In this document: one piece after another, positions 53,667-61,826 of the stretch | Position numbering within the stretch: the stretch's first letter is position 1 | How the letters are laid out: the number at the start of each line of letters is the position of its first letter | Made by a program: the position numbers and the translations under genes | DNA from: PALSA-505 sp963699015 | GTDB taxonomy: Bacteria > Actinomycetota > Actinomycetes > Streptosporangiales > Streptosporangiaceae | NCBI GenBank assembly: GCA_963699015.1 | Contig: CAVOSX010000001.1 | Coordinates: 744,001 to 808,000, forward strand | Length of the DNA stretch: 64,000 bases | Direction of reading: 5' to 3' | Notes under the pieces: generated by a model | Told to the model about the DNA's origin: nothing | What the model saw: only the letters and a program-made list of their open reading frames with translations | Databases searched by the model: none

Positions 53667-54632
53667 CTAAGCCGGAGCACCCGCGCTGTATGACCCGAGA
53701 ATGTCAACGACGAACACGAGCGTGTCGGTTCCCTTGATCCCGGCCTGTGAGCTGCCCTGCTTGCCGTACCCGTCGGCCGACGGGATCGACAGCAGGATCC
53801 GGCTGCCCACCTTCTTGCCGAGCAAGCCGACATTCCAGCCGGGGATGACCTGGGGCGGCGAGGCGCCGATGACGAACCCGAACGGCGCGCCGTGCTGCCA
53901 CGAGGAGTCGAACACCTTCCCGGTGCGCCAGATGACGCCGGAATACTGCACGATGACGTACTGGCCCTGGGTGACCGGCGGCCCCGAGCCCTGGATCAGC
54001 GTCTTGGTCTCCAGGTGCGCGGGCGGCTTGCCGTTCGGCACGGTGATCTTGGGCGGGCTGCCGGCCGTGACCGTCGGGAGCCCGTGGCCGCCGGAGGAGA
54101 CGGTCTTCCCGGTAGCCGTCGCGTTCGAGGGGTAGGCCTTGAGCAGGTCGATCACGAAGACCAGGGTGTCGGTGGGCTTGACCCCGCCCTGCGGGTTCCC
54201 CTGGGGGCCGTAACCCTCCTTCGGCGGGATGACGGCGAGCACCCGGCTGCCGATCGTCTGGTCCTTCAGCGCACTCTGCAGGCCGGGCAGCAGCTGGCCC
54301 GCGAACAGCGCCGGCACGCTGGAGTAGGTGCTGCCGGCCAGCTTGTGCGTGGCCCCGCTCCAGATGTAGACGGAGTAGTTGCCCAGCAGCGCGTCGGTGC
54401 TGGTGAGCGCGGGCCCGTGGCCGTGGATCAGGGTCTTCACGGCGAGCTGGCCGTCGGCCTGCTGATCAGGGATCGTGACGGTCGGCTTCTTGTTGAAGGC
54501 ACCGGTGACGGTCACCTTCACGTTGGCCGCCGACGATGACGACGGGGAGGAGGCAGAGGAGGAGCTACCGCATCCTGCCAGGGCCAGCGTGGCCAGCAGC
54601 AGCGGAGCGATCAGAACAGTGATGCGGCGCAT
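53667..54632 (-). CDS. Tandem FKBP-type peptidyl-prolyl isomerase lipoprotein
   Basis: The 321-residue protein has a lipoprotein signal with lipobox L-A-G-C (cysteine about residue 21), a serine-rich tether and two FKBP domains (about 60-165 and 205-318). The second is complete, with QYVIVQYSGVIWRTGKVFDSSW, VIPGWNVGLLGKKVGSRILLSIPSADGYG; the first is divergent (NYSVYIWSGATHKL) and may have lost isomerase residues. Actinobacteria commonly have one or two FKBP genes between pafA and pafB. It would act on the cell surface as a folding catalyst. It starts 103 bases after the pafA stop. Confidence 0.88.
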   Translation of the reverse strand: MRRITVLIAPLLLATLALAGCGSSSSASSPSSSSAANVKVTVTGAFNKKPTVTIPDQQADGQLAVKTLIHGHGPALTSTDALLGNYSVYIWSGATHKLAGSTYSSVPALFAGQLLPGLQSALKDQTIGSRVLAVIPPKEGYGPQGNPQGGVKPTDTLVFVIDLLKAYPSNATATGKTVSSGGHGLPTVTAGSPPKITVPNGKPPAHLETKTLIQGSGPPVTQGQYVIVQYSGVIWRTGKVFDSSWQHGAPFGFVIGASPPQVIPGWNVGLLGKKVGSRILLSIPSADGYGKQGSSQAGIKGTDTLVFVVDILGSYSAGAPA

Positions 54633-54735
54633 GGCAACCCCGGTGTTGGTTACAGAAGCGCGGCCAGCCTACCCGCGTTCCGTGACCGCCGTGGCCCGGG
54701 TGCCGAATGGGGACGATCACGCCGGGACGACAGCC

Positions 54736-56094
54736 CTACATCCCCGCGATCAGCTTCTCCACCCGCTCGTCGGCGGACCTGAACGGGTCCTTGCACAGCA
54801 CCGTGCGCTGCGTCTGGTCGTTCAGCTTCAGGTGCACCCAGTCCACGGTGAAGTCCCGGCGCCGTTCCTGGGCCCGCTTGATGAACTCGCCGCGCAGCCG
54901 GGCCCTGGTGGTCTGCGGCGGCACGGACTTCGCCTGGAAGATGTCGATGTCGCGCACCGCGCGCTCCACGGCCCCGCGCCGCTGCAGCAGGTAGTACAGC
55001 CCCCGGCCACGGTGCACGTCGTGGTAGGCCAGGTCGAGCTGCGCTACCCGGGGGGCCGACAGCGGCAGGTCGTGCTTGGCCCGGTAGCGCTCGATCAGCT
55101 GGTACTTGGTGATCCAGTCGATCTCGCGTGCGACCAGCCCGAGATCCCCGGAATCCACCGCGTCCAGGGTGCGGTGCCACAGGCTGAGGACGCGGCGGGT
55201 GACCGCGTCGCTGCCCCGCTTGTCCGCGAAGTCGGACGCCTTGGCCAGGTACTCGCGCTGGATATCGAGCGCGCATACCTCGCGGCCGTTGGCCAGCCGT
55301 ACCCGGCGGCGCCCGGTCATGTCGTGGCTGACTTCCCTGATCGCCCTGATCGGGTTCTCCAGGCTCAGGTCCTTCATCACGATGCCCGCCTCGATCATGC
55401 GGAGCACCAGGTCGGTGGCGCCCACCTTGAGCAGCATGGTGGTCTCGCTCATGTTCGAGTCGCCCACGATGACGTGCAGGCGGCGGAACCGCTCGGCGTC
55501 GGCGTGCGGCTCGTCCCTGGTGTTGATGATGGGCCGGGACCTGGTCGTCGCCGAGGACACGCCCTCCCAGATGTGCTCGGCTCGCTGGCTCACGCAGTAC
55601 ACCGCGCCGCGCGGCGTCTGCAGCACCTTGCCCGCCCCGCAGATGATCTGCCTGGTAACCAGGAACGGGATCAGGATGTCAGCCAGCCTGCCGAACTCTC
55701 CGTGCCGTCCGACCAGGTAGTTCTCATGGCACCCGTAGGAGTTCCCGGCCGAGTCGGTGTTGTTCTTGAACAGGTAGATGTCCCCGGCGATGCCTTCCTC
55801 GCGCAGCCGCCGGTCGGCGTCGAGCAGCAGCCCTTCCAGGATCCGCTCCCCCGCCTTGTCGTGCGCGACCAGGTCCAGCACGTCGTCGCATTCGGGCGTC
55901 GCGTACTCCGGATGGCTGCCCACGTCCAGGTAGAGCCGCGCGCCGTTGCGCAGGAATACGTTGCTGCTCCGGCCCCAGGACACCACCCGGCGGAATAGGT
56001 ACCTGGCTACCTCGTCCGGCGACAGCCGGCGCTGCCCGTGGAAGGTACAGGTGACCCCGTACTCGTTCTCCAGGCCGAAGATGCGTCTGTCCAC
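54736..56094 (-). CDS. pafA: Pup-protein ligase PafA
   Basis: The 452-residue protein conjugates Pup to lysines of target proteins using ATP. It starts at GTG 56094 (DRRIFGLENEYGVTCTFHG) and carries the glutamine-synthetase-like segments LFRRVVSWGRSSNVFLRNGARLYLDVG, FKNNTDSAGNSYGCHENYL, and ICGAGKVLQTPRGAVY, with the ATP/metal residues of the Dop/PafA family, then FTVDWVHLKLNDQ near the end. It lies only 26 bases after the aldehyde dehydrogenase gene with no terminator or clear promoter between them, so it may be the last gene of that operon. An upstream in-frame ATG at 56127 is less likely, as family similarity begins at the GTG. Confidence 0.97.
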   Translation of the reverse strand: MDRRIFGLENEYGVTCTFHGQRRLSPDEVARYLFRRVVSWGRSSNVFLRNGARLYLDVGSHPEYATPECDDVLDLVAHDKAGERILEGLLLDADRRLREEGIAGDIYLFKNNTDSAGNSYGCHENYLVGRHGEFGRLADILIPFLVTRQIICGAGKVLQTPRGAVYCVSQRAEHIWEGVSSATTRSRPIINTRDEPHADAERFRRLHVIVGDSNMSETTMLLKVGATDLVLRMIEAGIVMKDLSLENPIRAIREVSHDMTGRRRVRLANGREVCALDIQREYLAKASDFADKRGSDAVTRRVLSLWHRTLDAVDSGDLGLVAREIDWITKYQLIERYRAKHDLPLSAPRVAQLDLAYHDVHRGRGLYYLLQRRGAVERAVRDIDIFQAKSVPPQTTRARLRGEFIKRAQERRRDFTVDWVHLKLNDQTQRTVLCKDPFRSADERVEKLIAGM

Positions 56095-56120
56095 TCCGTC
56101 AAGATAAGGCCTGCGGGAAC

Positions 56121-57584
56121 CTACCATTCCACCGCGATGTACTTCTTCTCGCTGAATTCGAGCAGGCCGTCGTGGCCGCCCTCGCGCCCGATCCCCGATT
56201 GCTTGACCCCGCCGAACGGCGCCGCCGGGTCGGACACGATGCCGCGGTTGATCCCGACCATGCCGACCTCGAGCGCGTCGGCGACCCGCAGCCCGCGGCG
56301 CAGGTCACCGCTGTACAGGTAGGAGACCAGGCCGAACTCGGTATCGTTGGCCAGGCCGATCACCTCGTCCTCGGAGCTGAACCGCACCACCGGTGCCACC
56401 GGGCCGAAGATCTCCGTGTCCAGGATCCCCGCGTCCGGCGGGACGTCGCCCAAGACCGTGGGCAGGTAGTAGTAGCCGCGCCGGTCCGGCGCGCTGCCGC
56501 CCACCAGCACCTTGCCGCCGTCGGCGGCGGCCTCATCCACCAGCCCGGCCACCTTCGAGCGGGTAGCGGAGTTCACCAGCGGCCCGACGTCGGTACCCTC
56601 GTCCAGGCCCGGCCCCACCTTCATCGTGGCCAGCCGGGCGGCGAAGGCGGCGGTGAACTCGCCGGCCACCGCGTCGTGCACGTAGAACCGGTTGGCCGCG
56701 GTGCACGCCTCTCCGCCGTTGCGCATCTTGGCGATCATCGCGCCGTCCACCGCCGCCTCGATGTCGGCGTCCTCGAACACGATGAACGGCGCGTTGCCGC
56801 CCAGCTCCATCGAGCAGTTCGTGATCGTCTTCGCCGCCGTGGCCAGCAGGATCCGGCCCACCTCGGTCGAACCGGTGAAGGACAGCTTCCTGACCCGCGG
56901 GTCGGCGAGCATGGCCGCCACGGTGGCGCCCGACGAGGAGGTAGTCAGGACGTTGACGACGCCCTTCGGAACCCCCGCTTCACCCAGGATGGCCGCCACC
57001 GCCAGCGCTGTCAGCGGGGTCTCGCTGGCCGGCTTGATGATCACCGTGCAGCCGGCCGCGAGCGCCGGGCCGATCTTGCGGGTGGCCATCGCCGCCGGGA
57101 AGTTCCACGGCGTGACCAGCACGCTGACCCCGACCGGCTGCAGCCGGACCATGATCTTGTTCGCCCCGGAGGGGGCGATCGCCAGCGAGCCCTCCATCCG
57201 GACCGCTTCCTCGGCGTACCAGCGGAAGAACTCGGCCGAGTACAGCGCCTCGGCGCGCGCGTCGCGCAGCGCCTTGCCGTTCTCCAGCACCATCAGCCTG
57301 GCCAGCGCGTCGGCGCGCTCGGTCATCAGGTCGAAGGCCCGGCGCAGGCATTCGGCCCGCTGCCGGGGCGCGGTCGCGGCCCAGCCAGGCAGCGCCCGGT
57401 AGGCGGCCGCCACCGCGTCCAGCGCGTCCTCGGCCGTGCCGTCGGCCACCTCGGTCAGCACGTCCTCGGTGGCCGGGTCGACCACGGGCAGTCGTTTGCC
57501 GTCGCGGCCGCCGGTCCATTCGCCGCCGATGAGCAGTCCGGTCGGGGCGTCCATGCCGGCCAGGGTGGCAAGGTTGGAAGTCAC
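56121..57584 (-). CDS. Aldehyde dehydrogenase (succinate-semialdehyde dehydrogenase-like)
   Basis: The 487-residue NAD(P)-dependent enzyme oxidises an aldehyde to the acid. It has VTPWNFPAAMATRKIGPALAAGC, MELGGNAPFIVFEDADI with the general-base glutamate, and NGGEACTAANRFYVHD with the catalytic cysteine. The pattern is nearest GabD-type succinate- or glutarate-semialdehyde dehydrogenases; substrate is not certain. The GTG start at 57584 overlaps the E1 beta stop. pafA follows 26 bases downstream. Confidence 0.9.
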   Translation of the reverse strand: MTSNLATLAGMDAPTGLLIGGEWTGGRDGKRLPVVDPATEDVLTEVADGTAEDALDAVAAAYRALPGWAATAPRQRAECLRRAFDLMTERADALARLMVLENGKALRDARAEALYSAEFFRWYAEEAVRMEGSLAIAPSGANKIMVRLQPVGVSVLVTPWNFPAAMATRKIGPALAAGCTVIIKPASETPLTALAVAAILGEAGVPKGVVNVLTTSSSGATVAAMLADPRVRKLSFTGSTEVGRILLATAAKTITNCSMELGGNAPFIVFEDADIEAAVDGAMIAKMRNGGEACTAANRFYVHDAVAGEFTAAFAARLATMKVGPGLDEGTDVGPLVNSATRSKVAGLVDEAAADGGKVLVGGSAPDRRGYYYLPTVLGDVPPDAGILDTEIFGPVAPVVRFSSEDEVIGLANDTEFGLVSYLYSGDLRRGLRVADALEVGMVGINRGIVSDPAAPFGGVKQSGIGREGGHDGLLEFSEKKYIAVEW

Positions 57585-58564
57585 GTGCTCTCCATCGACT
57601 CGCGGACGGTAGCGGTGATCCGCGGCACCGACGGCAGGACGTGGTCTTCCAGGCTGTCCGCCGCGGGCAGCGGGATGTGCGGGGTGGTGATCCGGACCGG
57701 CGGCCCGGTGAGCGACCCGAAGCACTCCTCGGAGACGATCGAGACGATCTCCGCCCCCCAGCCGCACAGCCGGGGGTTCTCCTCCACGGTGAACAGCCGG
57801 CCCGTCTTCGCGACCTCGGCGAGGATGGTCCGGGTGTCCAGCGGCACCAGGCTGCGCACGTCGACCACGCTACAGCGGATGCCGTGCTGCCCGGCCAGCT
57901 CCCCGGCGGCCGCGACGGCCCGCGGGACCATCGCGCCCAGCGCCACGATCGTGGCGTCGGTGCCCTCCCTGACCACCGTCGCCTGGCCCAGCCGGCCCAC
58001 GATCTCGCCGTCGGCGACCTCGCCCTTGGTCCCGTACAGCGACTTGGCCTCGAAGAAGATCACCGGATCCGGATCGCGCACCGCGGCGGCGAGCAGCCCG
58101 ACCACGTCCTGCGGCGTGGACGGCGCCACGACCTTGAGCCCGGGCACCGCCATGGCCCAGTTCTCCACCGACTGCGAGTGCTGCGCGCCGAAGCGCACGC
58201 CGGCCCCGTTCGCGCAGCGGATGACCAGCGGGAACGAGACCTGCCCGTCGGACATGTACCGGCTTTTCGCGATCTCGTTGGCGATGAGGTCCCAGCAGAC
58301 GGCGAAGAAGTCGCTGAACATGATCTCGGCGATCGGCCGCAGGCCGGTCATGGCCGCGCCCATGGCCGCGCCGAGGATGGCCTGCTCGCTGATCGGGGTG
58401 TCCCTGACCCGGGTCGGGCCGAATTCGTCGGCCAGGCCCACGGTGGCCTTGAATACGCCGCCCGCCGAGGCGACGTCCTCGCCGAGGAAGACGACGGACG
58501 GGTCGGACCGCATCTCCTGGGCGATTCCCCTGGCGACCGCTTCGCGGTAGGTGATGGCGGTCAT
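57581..58564 (-). CDS. 2-oxoacid (acetoin/pyruvate-type) dehydrogenase E1 beta subunit
   Basis: The 327-residue protein has the transketolase-like pyrimidine-binding domain (TYREAVARGIAQEMRSDPSVVFLGEDVASAGGVFKATVGL) with the conserved glutamate in EQAILGAAMG, and the C-terminal domain with TVEENPRLCGWGAEI. It pairs with the E1 alpha subunit to decarboxylate a 2-oxoacid or acetoin using thiamine diphosphate. Its ATG overlaps the lipoyl protein stop by four bases. Confidence 0.92.
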   Translation of the reverse strand: MTAITYREAVARGIAQEMRSDPSVVFLGEDVASAGGVFKATVGLADEFGPTRVRDTPISEQAILGAAMGAAMTGLRPIAEIMFSDFFAVCWDLIANEIAKSRYMSDGQVSFPLVIRCANGAGVRFGAQHSQSVENWAMAVPGLKVVAPSTPQDVVGLLAAAVRDPDPVIFFEAKSLYGTKGEVADGEIVGRLGQATVVREGTDATIVALGAMVPRAVAAAGELAGQHGIRCSVVDVRSLVPLDTRTILAEVAKTGRLFTVEENPRLCGWGAEIVSIVSEECFGSLTGPPVRITTPHIPLPAADSLEDHVLPSVPRITATVRESMEST

Positions 58565-58809
58565 GATGCACCGTCCGCGACGATGATCGCCAGCACGGTA
58601 GATACCGGCACGGTTTCCCCCTCGCCGACGCGGATCTCGGCCAGCGTCCCGCTGGCCGGGGCCGGGATGTCGGTGTCTACCTTGTCGGTGCCGATCTCCA
58701 GCAGCGGCTCGCCTTCGGCGACCTGCTGGCCGGCTGACTTGTGCCAGGTGTTGACCGTGCCTTCCAGCACGGTCTCGCCCATCTGCGGCATGATCACTTC
58801 GATGCTCAC
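58561..58809 (-). CDS. Stand-alone lipoyl domain protein
   Basis: The 82-residue protein is a single biotinyl/lipoyl domain: EVIMPQMGETVLEGTVNTW and the lipoylation lysine K43 in GTDKVDTDIPAPASG. The E2 acyltransferase catalytic core and the subunit-binding domain are absent, and no E2 or E3 gene is nearby. It probably carries the acyl or aldehyde group between E1 and an E2 or E3 encoded elsewhere. It lies between E1 alpha (3-base gap) and E1 beta (overlap). Confidence 0.92.
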   Translation of the reverse strand: MSIEVIMPQMGETVLEGTVNTWHKSAGQQVAEGEPLLEIGTDKVDTDIPAPASGTLAEIRVGEGETVPVSTVLAIIVADGAS

Positions 58810-58812
58810 CGG

Positions 58813-59814
58813 TCAGTTCCTCCAGCTGCTGCCGCCGTCGGCCCACACGTTGGTCTCGGCAAGCCCGGGCCGCGGCACCGGTCCGGCCTTGGCCTCCTCG
58901 GTCGCCAGGTCCACGGCCGCCCGGGCCCGCTCGTCGATGGCGTCGAGGTCCTGCCCGGCGATCCCGCGCTCGATGAGCACCTTGCGGTAGCCGGGCACCG
59001 GGTCGCGGGCCAGCCACCGCGCGACCTCGTCATCGGGGCGGTACTTTCCGGGGTCGGCGCGGGAGTGACCGCCGTGCCGGTAGGTGAGCGCCTCGATCAG
59101 TGCCGGGCCTGCGCCCTCGCGCGCGGCCGTGATCGCGTCCAGCGCGCAGTAGTAGACCGCCTCGACGTCGTTGCCGTCCACCACCACGGACTCCAGGCCG
59201 TAGCCGGGTGCCCGGTCGGCGGCCGGCCGCGGCACTGCGGTCACCGAGCCGATCGGCGTGTACTCCATGTACTGGTTGTTCTCGCAGATGAACACCACCG
59301 GCAGCCCCCACACCGCGGCCAGGTTGAGCGCCTCGTGGAAGGCGCCGATGTTGGTCGCGCCGTCGCCGAGGAAGCACACGGTCACCTGCCCGCTGCCGCG
59401 GTACTGGGCCGACCACGCGGCGCCGTTGGCGATCACCAGCTGGGCGCCGACGATCGCGTACGCGCCCAGCACGCCGCGGGAGACATCGAGCAGGTGCATC
59501 GACCCGCCCTTGCCGTGCATCAGGCCGTTCTCCCGGCCCAGCAGCTCGGCCAGCACCGGGGTCATCGGGGTGCCGCGGGCCAGCACGTGCGCATGCCCGC
59601 GGTAGGTGACGAACGTGTAGTCGCCGTCGGTCATGGCGGCCGACACCCCGGCCGCGACGGCCTCCTGGCCGATGCCAAGGTGCGACGTCCCCCTGACCAG
59701 GTTCTGCAGGAACAGGTCGTACGCGCGCTTCTCGAACAGCCGGATCTCGGTCATCTTCCTGTACAGGTCGAGCGCCGTCTCGTCCGCCAGTCTCGCCGGC
59801 CGCACTGTGGTCAT
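58813..59814 (-). CDS. 2-oxoacid (acetoin/pyruvate-type) dehydrogenase E1 alpha subunit
   Basis: The 333-residue protein has the thiamine-diphosphate motif GDGATNIG (residues 150-157) ending in ENN at 178-180, the FVTYRGHAHVLARG loop, and YRHGGHSRADPGKYRPDDEV near the phosphorylation-loop position. The sequence is typical of acetoin dehydrogenase and bacterial pyruvate dehydrogenase E1 alpha. It is 20 bases after the M24 protein gene and 3 bases before the lipoyl protein. Confidence 0.92.
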   Translation of the reverse strand: MTTVRPARLADETALDLYRKMTEIRLFEKRAYDLFLQNLVRGTSHLGIGQEAVAAGVSAAMTDGDYTFVTYRGHAHVLARGTPMTPVLAELLGRENGLMHGKGGSMHLLDVSRGVLGAYAIVGAQLVIANGAAWSAQYRGSGQVTVCFLGDGATNIGAFHEALNLAAVWGLPVVFICENNQYMEYTPIGSVTAVPRPAADRAPGYGLESVVVDGNDVEAVYYCALDAITAAREGAGPALIEALTYRHGGHSRADPGKYRPDDEVARWLARDPVPGYRKVLIERGIAGQDLDAIDERARAAVDLATEEAKAGPVPRPGLAETNVWADGGSSWRN

Positions 59815-59834
59815 GAGCTGCCTCCGTGGCGTGG

Positions 59835-61097
59835 TCAGTACTGGTGGGTGACGTAGAGATCCTGGGCCGGGAACCTGGTGATCACGTGGGCCCCGTCGGC
59901 GGTGACCACGACCTCCTCCTCGATCCTGGCCGCGGAGATGCCGTCGCTGGCCGGGCAGTAGGTCTCCAGCGCGAACACCATGCCCTGCTCGATCTCCATC
60001 GGCGCCTCGAGCGAGGTGAGCCTGCTGATGATCGGGCGCTCGTGCAGCGCCAGGCCCAGGCCGTGGCCGAACTGCAGCCCGAAGGCGGTCTTCTCGTCGG
60101 CCAGCCCGATGTCCTGCGCGGTCGGCCAGAGCCTGGCCACCTGGTCGGTGGACACCCCCGGTTTGATGACGCCGATCGCGGCGTCGATCCACTCCCGCGC
60201 CCTGGCGTAAGCGTCCAGTTGCGGGGCCGTGGCCCGGCCGACGCTGAACGTGCGGTAGTAGCAGGTCCGGTACCCGTTGTAGGACTGCATGATGTCGAAG
60301 AACGCCTGCTCGCCCGGGCGGATCATGCGGTCGGAGAAGTTGTGCGGATGCGGGTTGCACCGCTCGCCGGACACCGCGTTGATGGACTCCACGTCGTCGG
60401 AGCCCATGTCGTAGAGCCGCTTGCTGGCCAGCGCCACGATCTCGTTCTCCCGCACGCCCGGCCGCAGCGCCTCGGCGATGTCGGTATAGACGCCGTCCAC
60501 CATGGCGGCGGCCACCGACAGCAGGGCGATCTCATCGTCGGACTTGATCTGCCGCGCGTCCAGCATGGCCTGCTGGCCGTCGCGGAGCTCGATGCCCTGG
60601 CGCTGCAGCTCGAACACGGTGGGCAGCTCGGCGAAATCCACGCCGACAGGCATCCCGGCCACCCCGGCGTCCTGGAGCCTGCCGCTGATCTCGCGGACCG
60701 CCCGCTCGGTCAGGTTCGCCGCAGGCGGGGCGGCGCCGCGCATGGTGGAGTACGCCGCGACGCAGTGCTCGGGCTGCAGCCACGGGCAGTACATCCGGTG
60801 GTGCACCGCCGCCGAGCCGAAATCCCACAGGAACAGCTCGCCGGTGCGGGTGTAGAGCGCGTACCGGCAGAGCTTGTCCCTGGTCCACTCGCCGATGGCC
60901 ACCCCGGTCAGGTAGCGGATGTTGTTGTTATCGAACACCAGCAGGGCGCCGAGGTCGGTGGCCTCGAGCGCCGCCGCCGCGCGGCGCAGCCGGTGCTCGC
61001 GCAGCCGGGCGAAATCCACCCGCTCCTCGAAGTCGACGTTCATCCGGCCCGGCGAGGGGGCGATCCGGGCGCTGGTGCTCGGTCCGGGGACGGCCAT
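59835..61097 (-). CDS. M24-family protein with one canonical metal ligand replaced
   Basis: The 420-residue protein has a creatinase N-terminal domain (LGALLVFDNNNIRYLTG) and an M24 catalytic domain. The first aspartate (FFDIMQ), histidine (FGHGLGLALHE), and two glutamates (ALETYCP and RIEEEVV) are present. The second metal-ligand aspartate, in the usual SDCTRT position, is replaced in GYRTCYYRTFSVG by cysteine or tyrosine. The protein may bind a different metal site, act on a non-peptide amide or sulfur compound (M24 relatives include creatinase, ectoine hydrolase and DddP), or be regulatory. ATG 61097 has GAGGAG upstream and begins the operon. Confidence 0.85.
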   Translation of the reverse strand: MAVPGPSTSARIAPSPGRMNVDFEERVDFARLREHRLRRAAAALEATDLGALLVFDNNNIRYLTGVAIGEWTRDKLCRYALYTRTGELFLWDFGSAAVHHRMYCPWLQPEHCVAAYSTMRGAAPPAANLTERAVREISGRLQDAGVAGMPVGVDFAELPTVFELQRQGIELRDGQQAMLDARQIKSDDEIALLSVAAAMVDGVYTDIAEALRPGVRENEIVALASKRLYDMGSDDVESINAVSGERCNPHPHNFSDRMIRPGEQAFFDIMQSYNGYRTCYYRTFSVGRATAPQLDAYARAREWIDAAIGVIKPGVSTDQVARLWPTAQDIGLADEKTAFGLQFGHGLGLALHERPIISRLTSLEAPMEIEQGMVFALETYCPASDGISAARIEEEVVVTADGAHVITRFPAQDLYVTHQY

Positions 61098-61130
61098 CGG
61101 GAACTCCTCGGTAACCCTGGACGGAACCGC

Positions 61131-61171
61131 ATGTACAGCCTGATTCAACGTATGTACAGTGACACTGTCAA
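61131..61171 (-). promoter_or_regulatory. Regulated promoter of the M24-E1-ALDH-pafA operon
   Basis: On the minus strand TTGACA (61171-61166), a 17-bp spacer and TTGAAT (61148-61143) form a consensus-like sigma-70 promoter. TGTACA boxes at 61132-61137 and 61153-61158 lie 21 bp apart, and ACAGTGACACTGT (61156-61168) is a perfect dyad around GAC. These overlap the promoter, so the divergent XRE-cupin protein is the likely regulator. Confidence 0.7.
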
Positions 61172-61205
61172 GACCTGCCCGACCTGAACGACCTGGGGGC
61201 CGACG

Positions 61206-61823
61206 ATGACGCAGGCGGCGGTGGTCGGCGGGCTGGGACCCCGGCTGCGCCTGGTGCGGGAGGAGCGCGGCCTGTCCGCCCGCGAGCTGGCCCGCCGGGT
61301 GGGCTGCTCGGCCAGCCTGATCTCGCAGATCGAGCGCGGGATCAGCGCGCCGTCGGTCGGGGTGCTGTACGCGCTGGCGACCGAGCTGTCTGCCTCCGTC
61401 GACTACCTGTTCGGGGTCGACCCCGGCCCGGACGTCCCGCCGGAGATGCCGGCGGGCGGCCTGCCTGACGGTCACGGGATCGTCCAGCACGCCGCCTCGC
61501 GCGCGGTGATCGACCTGGCCAGCGGCGTGCGCTGGGAGCGGCTCACGGCGCAGCGAGACGACAGGGCCGACTTTCTCGAGGTGATCTACGAGCCGGGCGG
61601 GCACTCCACCGACGAGCGCCGCCCGCTGCGTCACGACGGCTACGAGTACGGCCTGATCCTGTCCGGCACGCTGCAGGCGACCGTGGGATTCGAGCGGCTC
61701 GAGCTCGGCCCCGGCGACTCGATCGCGTTCGACTCCTCGATCCCGCACGAGTACGGGAACCGGACGGGTCGCGACGTCCGCGCGGTCTGGGTGGTCGTGC
61801 ACAGCGAGCCCGGCCGGGCCTGA
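61206..61823 (+). CDS. XRE-family regulator with cupin domain
   Basis: The 205-residue protein has an N-terminal helix-turn-helix (LGPRLRLVREERGLSARELARRVGCSASLISQIERGISAPSVGVLYALATEL, about 9-62) and a C-terminal cupin_2 domain (about 125-195, EYGLILSGTLQATVG and LGPGDSIAFDSSIPHEYGN) that would bind a small ligand. Such regulators often control catabolic operons. It is divergent from the M24 operon, with its operator candidates in between, and convergent with prcA (3 bases apart). Confidence 0.92.
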   Translation: MTQAAVVGGLGPRLRLVREERGLSARELARRVGCSASLISQIERGISAPSVGVLYALATELSASVDYLFGVDPGPDVPPEMPAGGLPDGHGIVQHAASRAVIDLASGVRWERLTAQRDDRADFLEVIYEPGGHSTDERRPLRHDGYEYGLILSGTLQATVGFERLELGPGDSIAFDSSIPHEYGNRTGRDVRAVWVVVHSEPGRA

Positions 61824-61826
61824 GCC

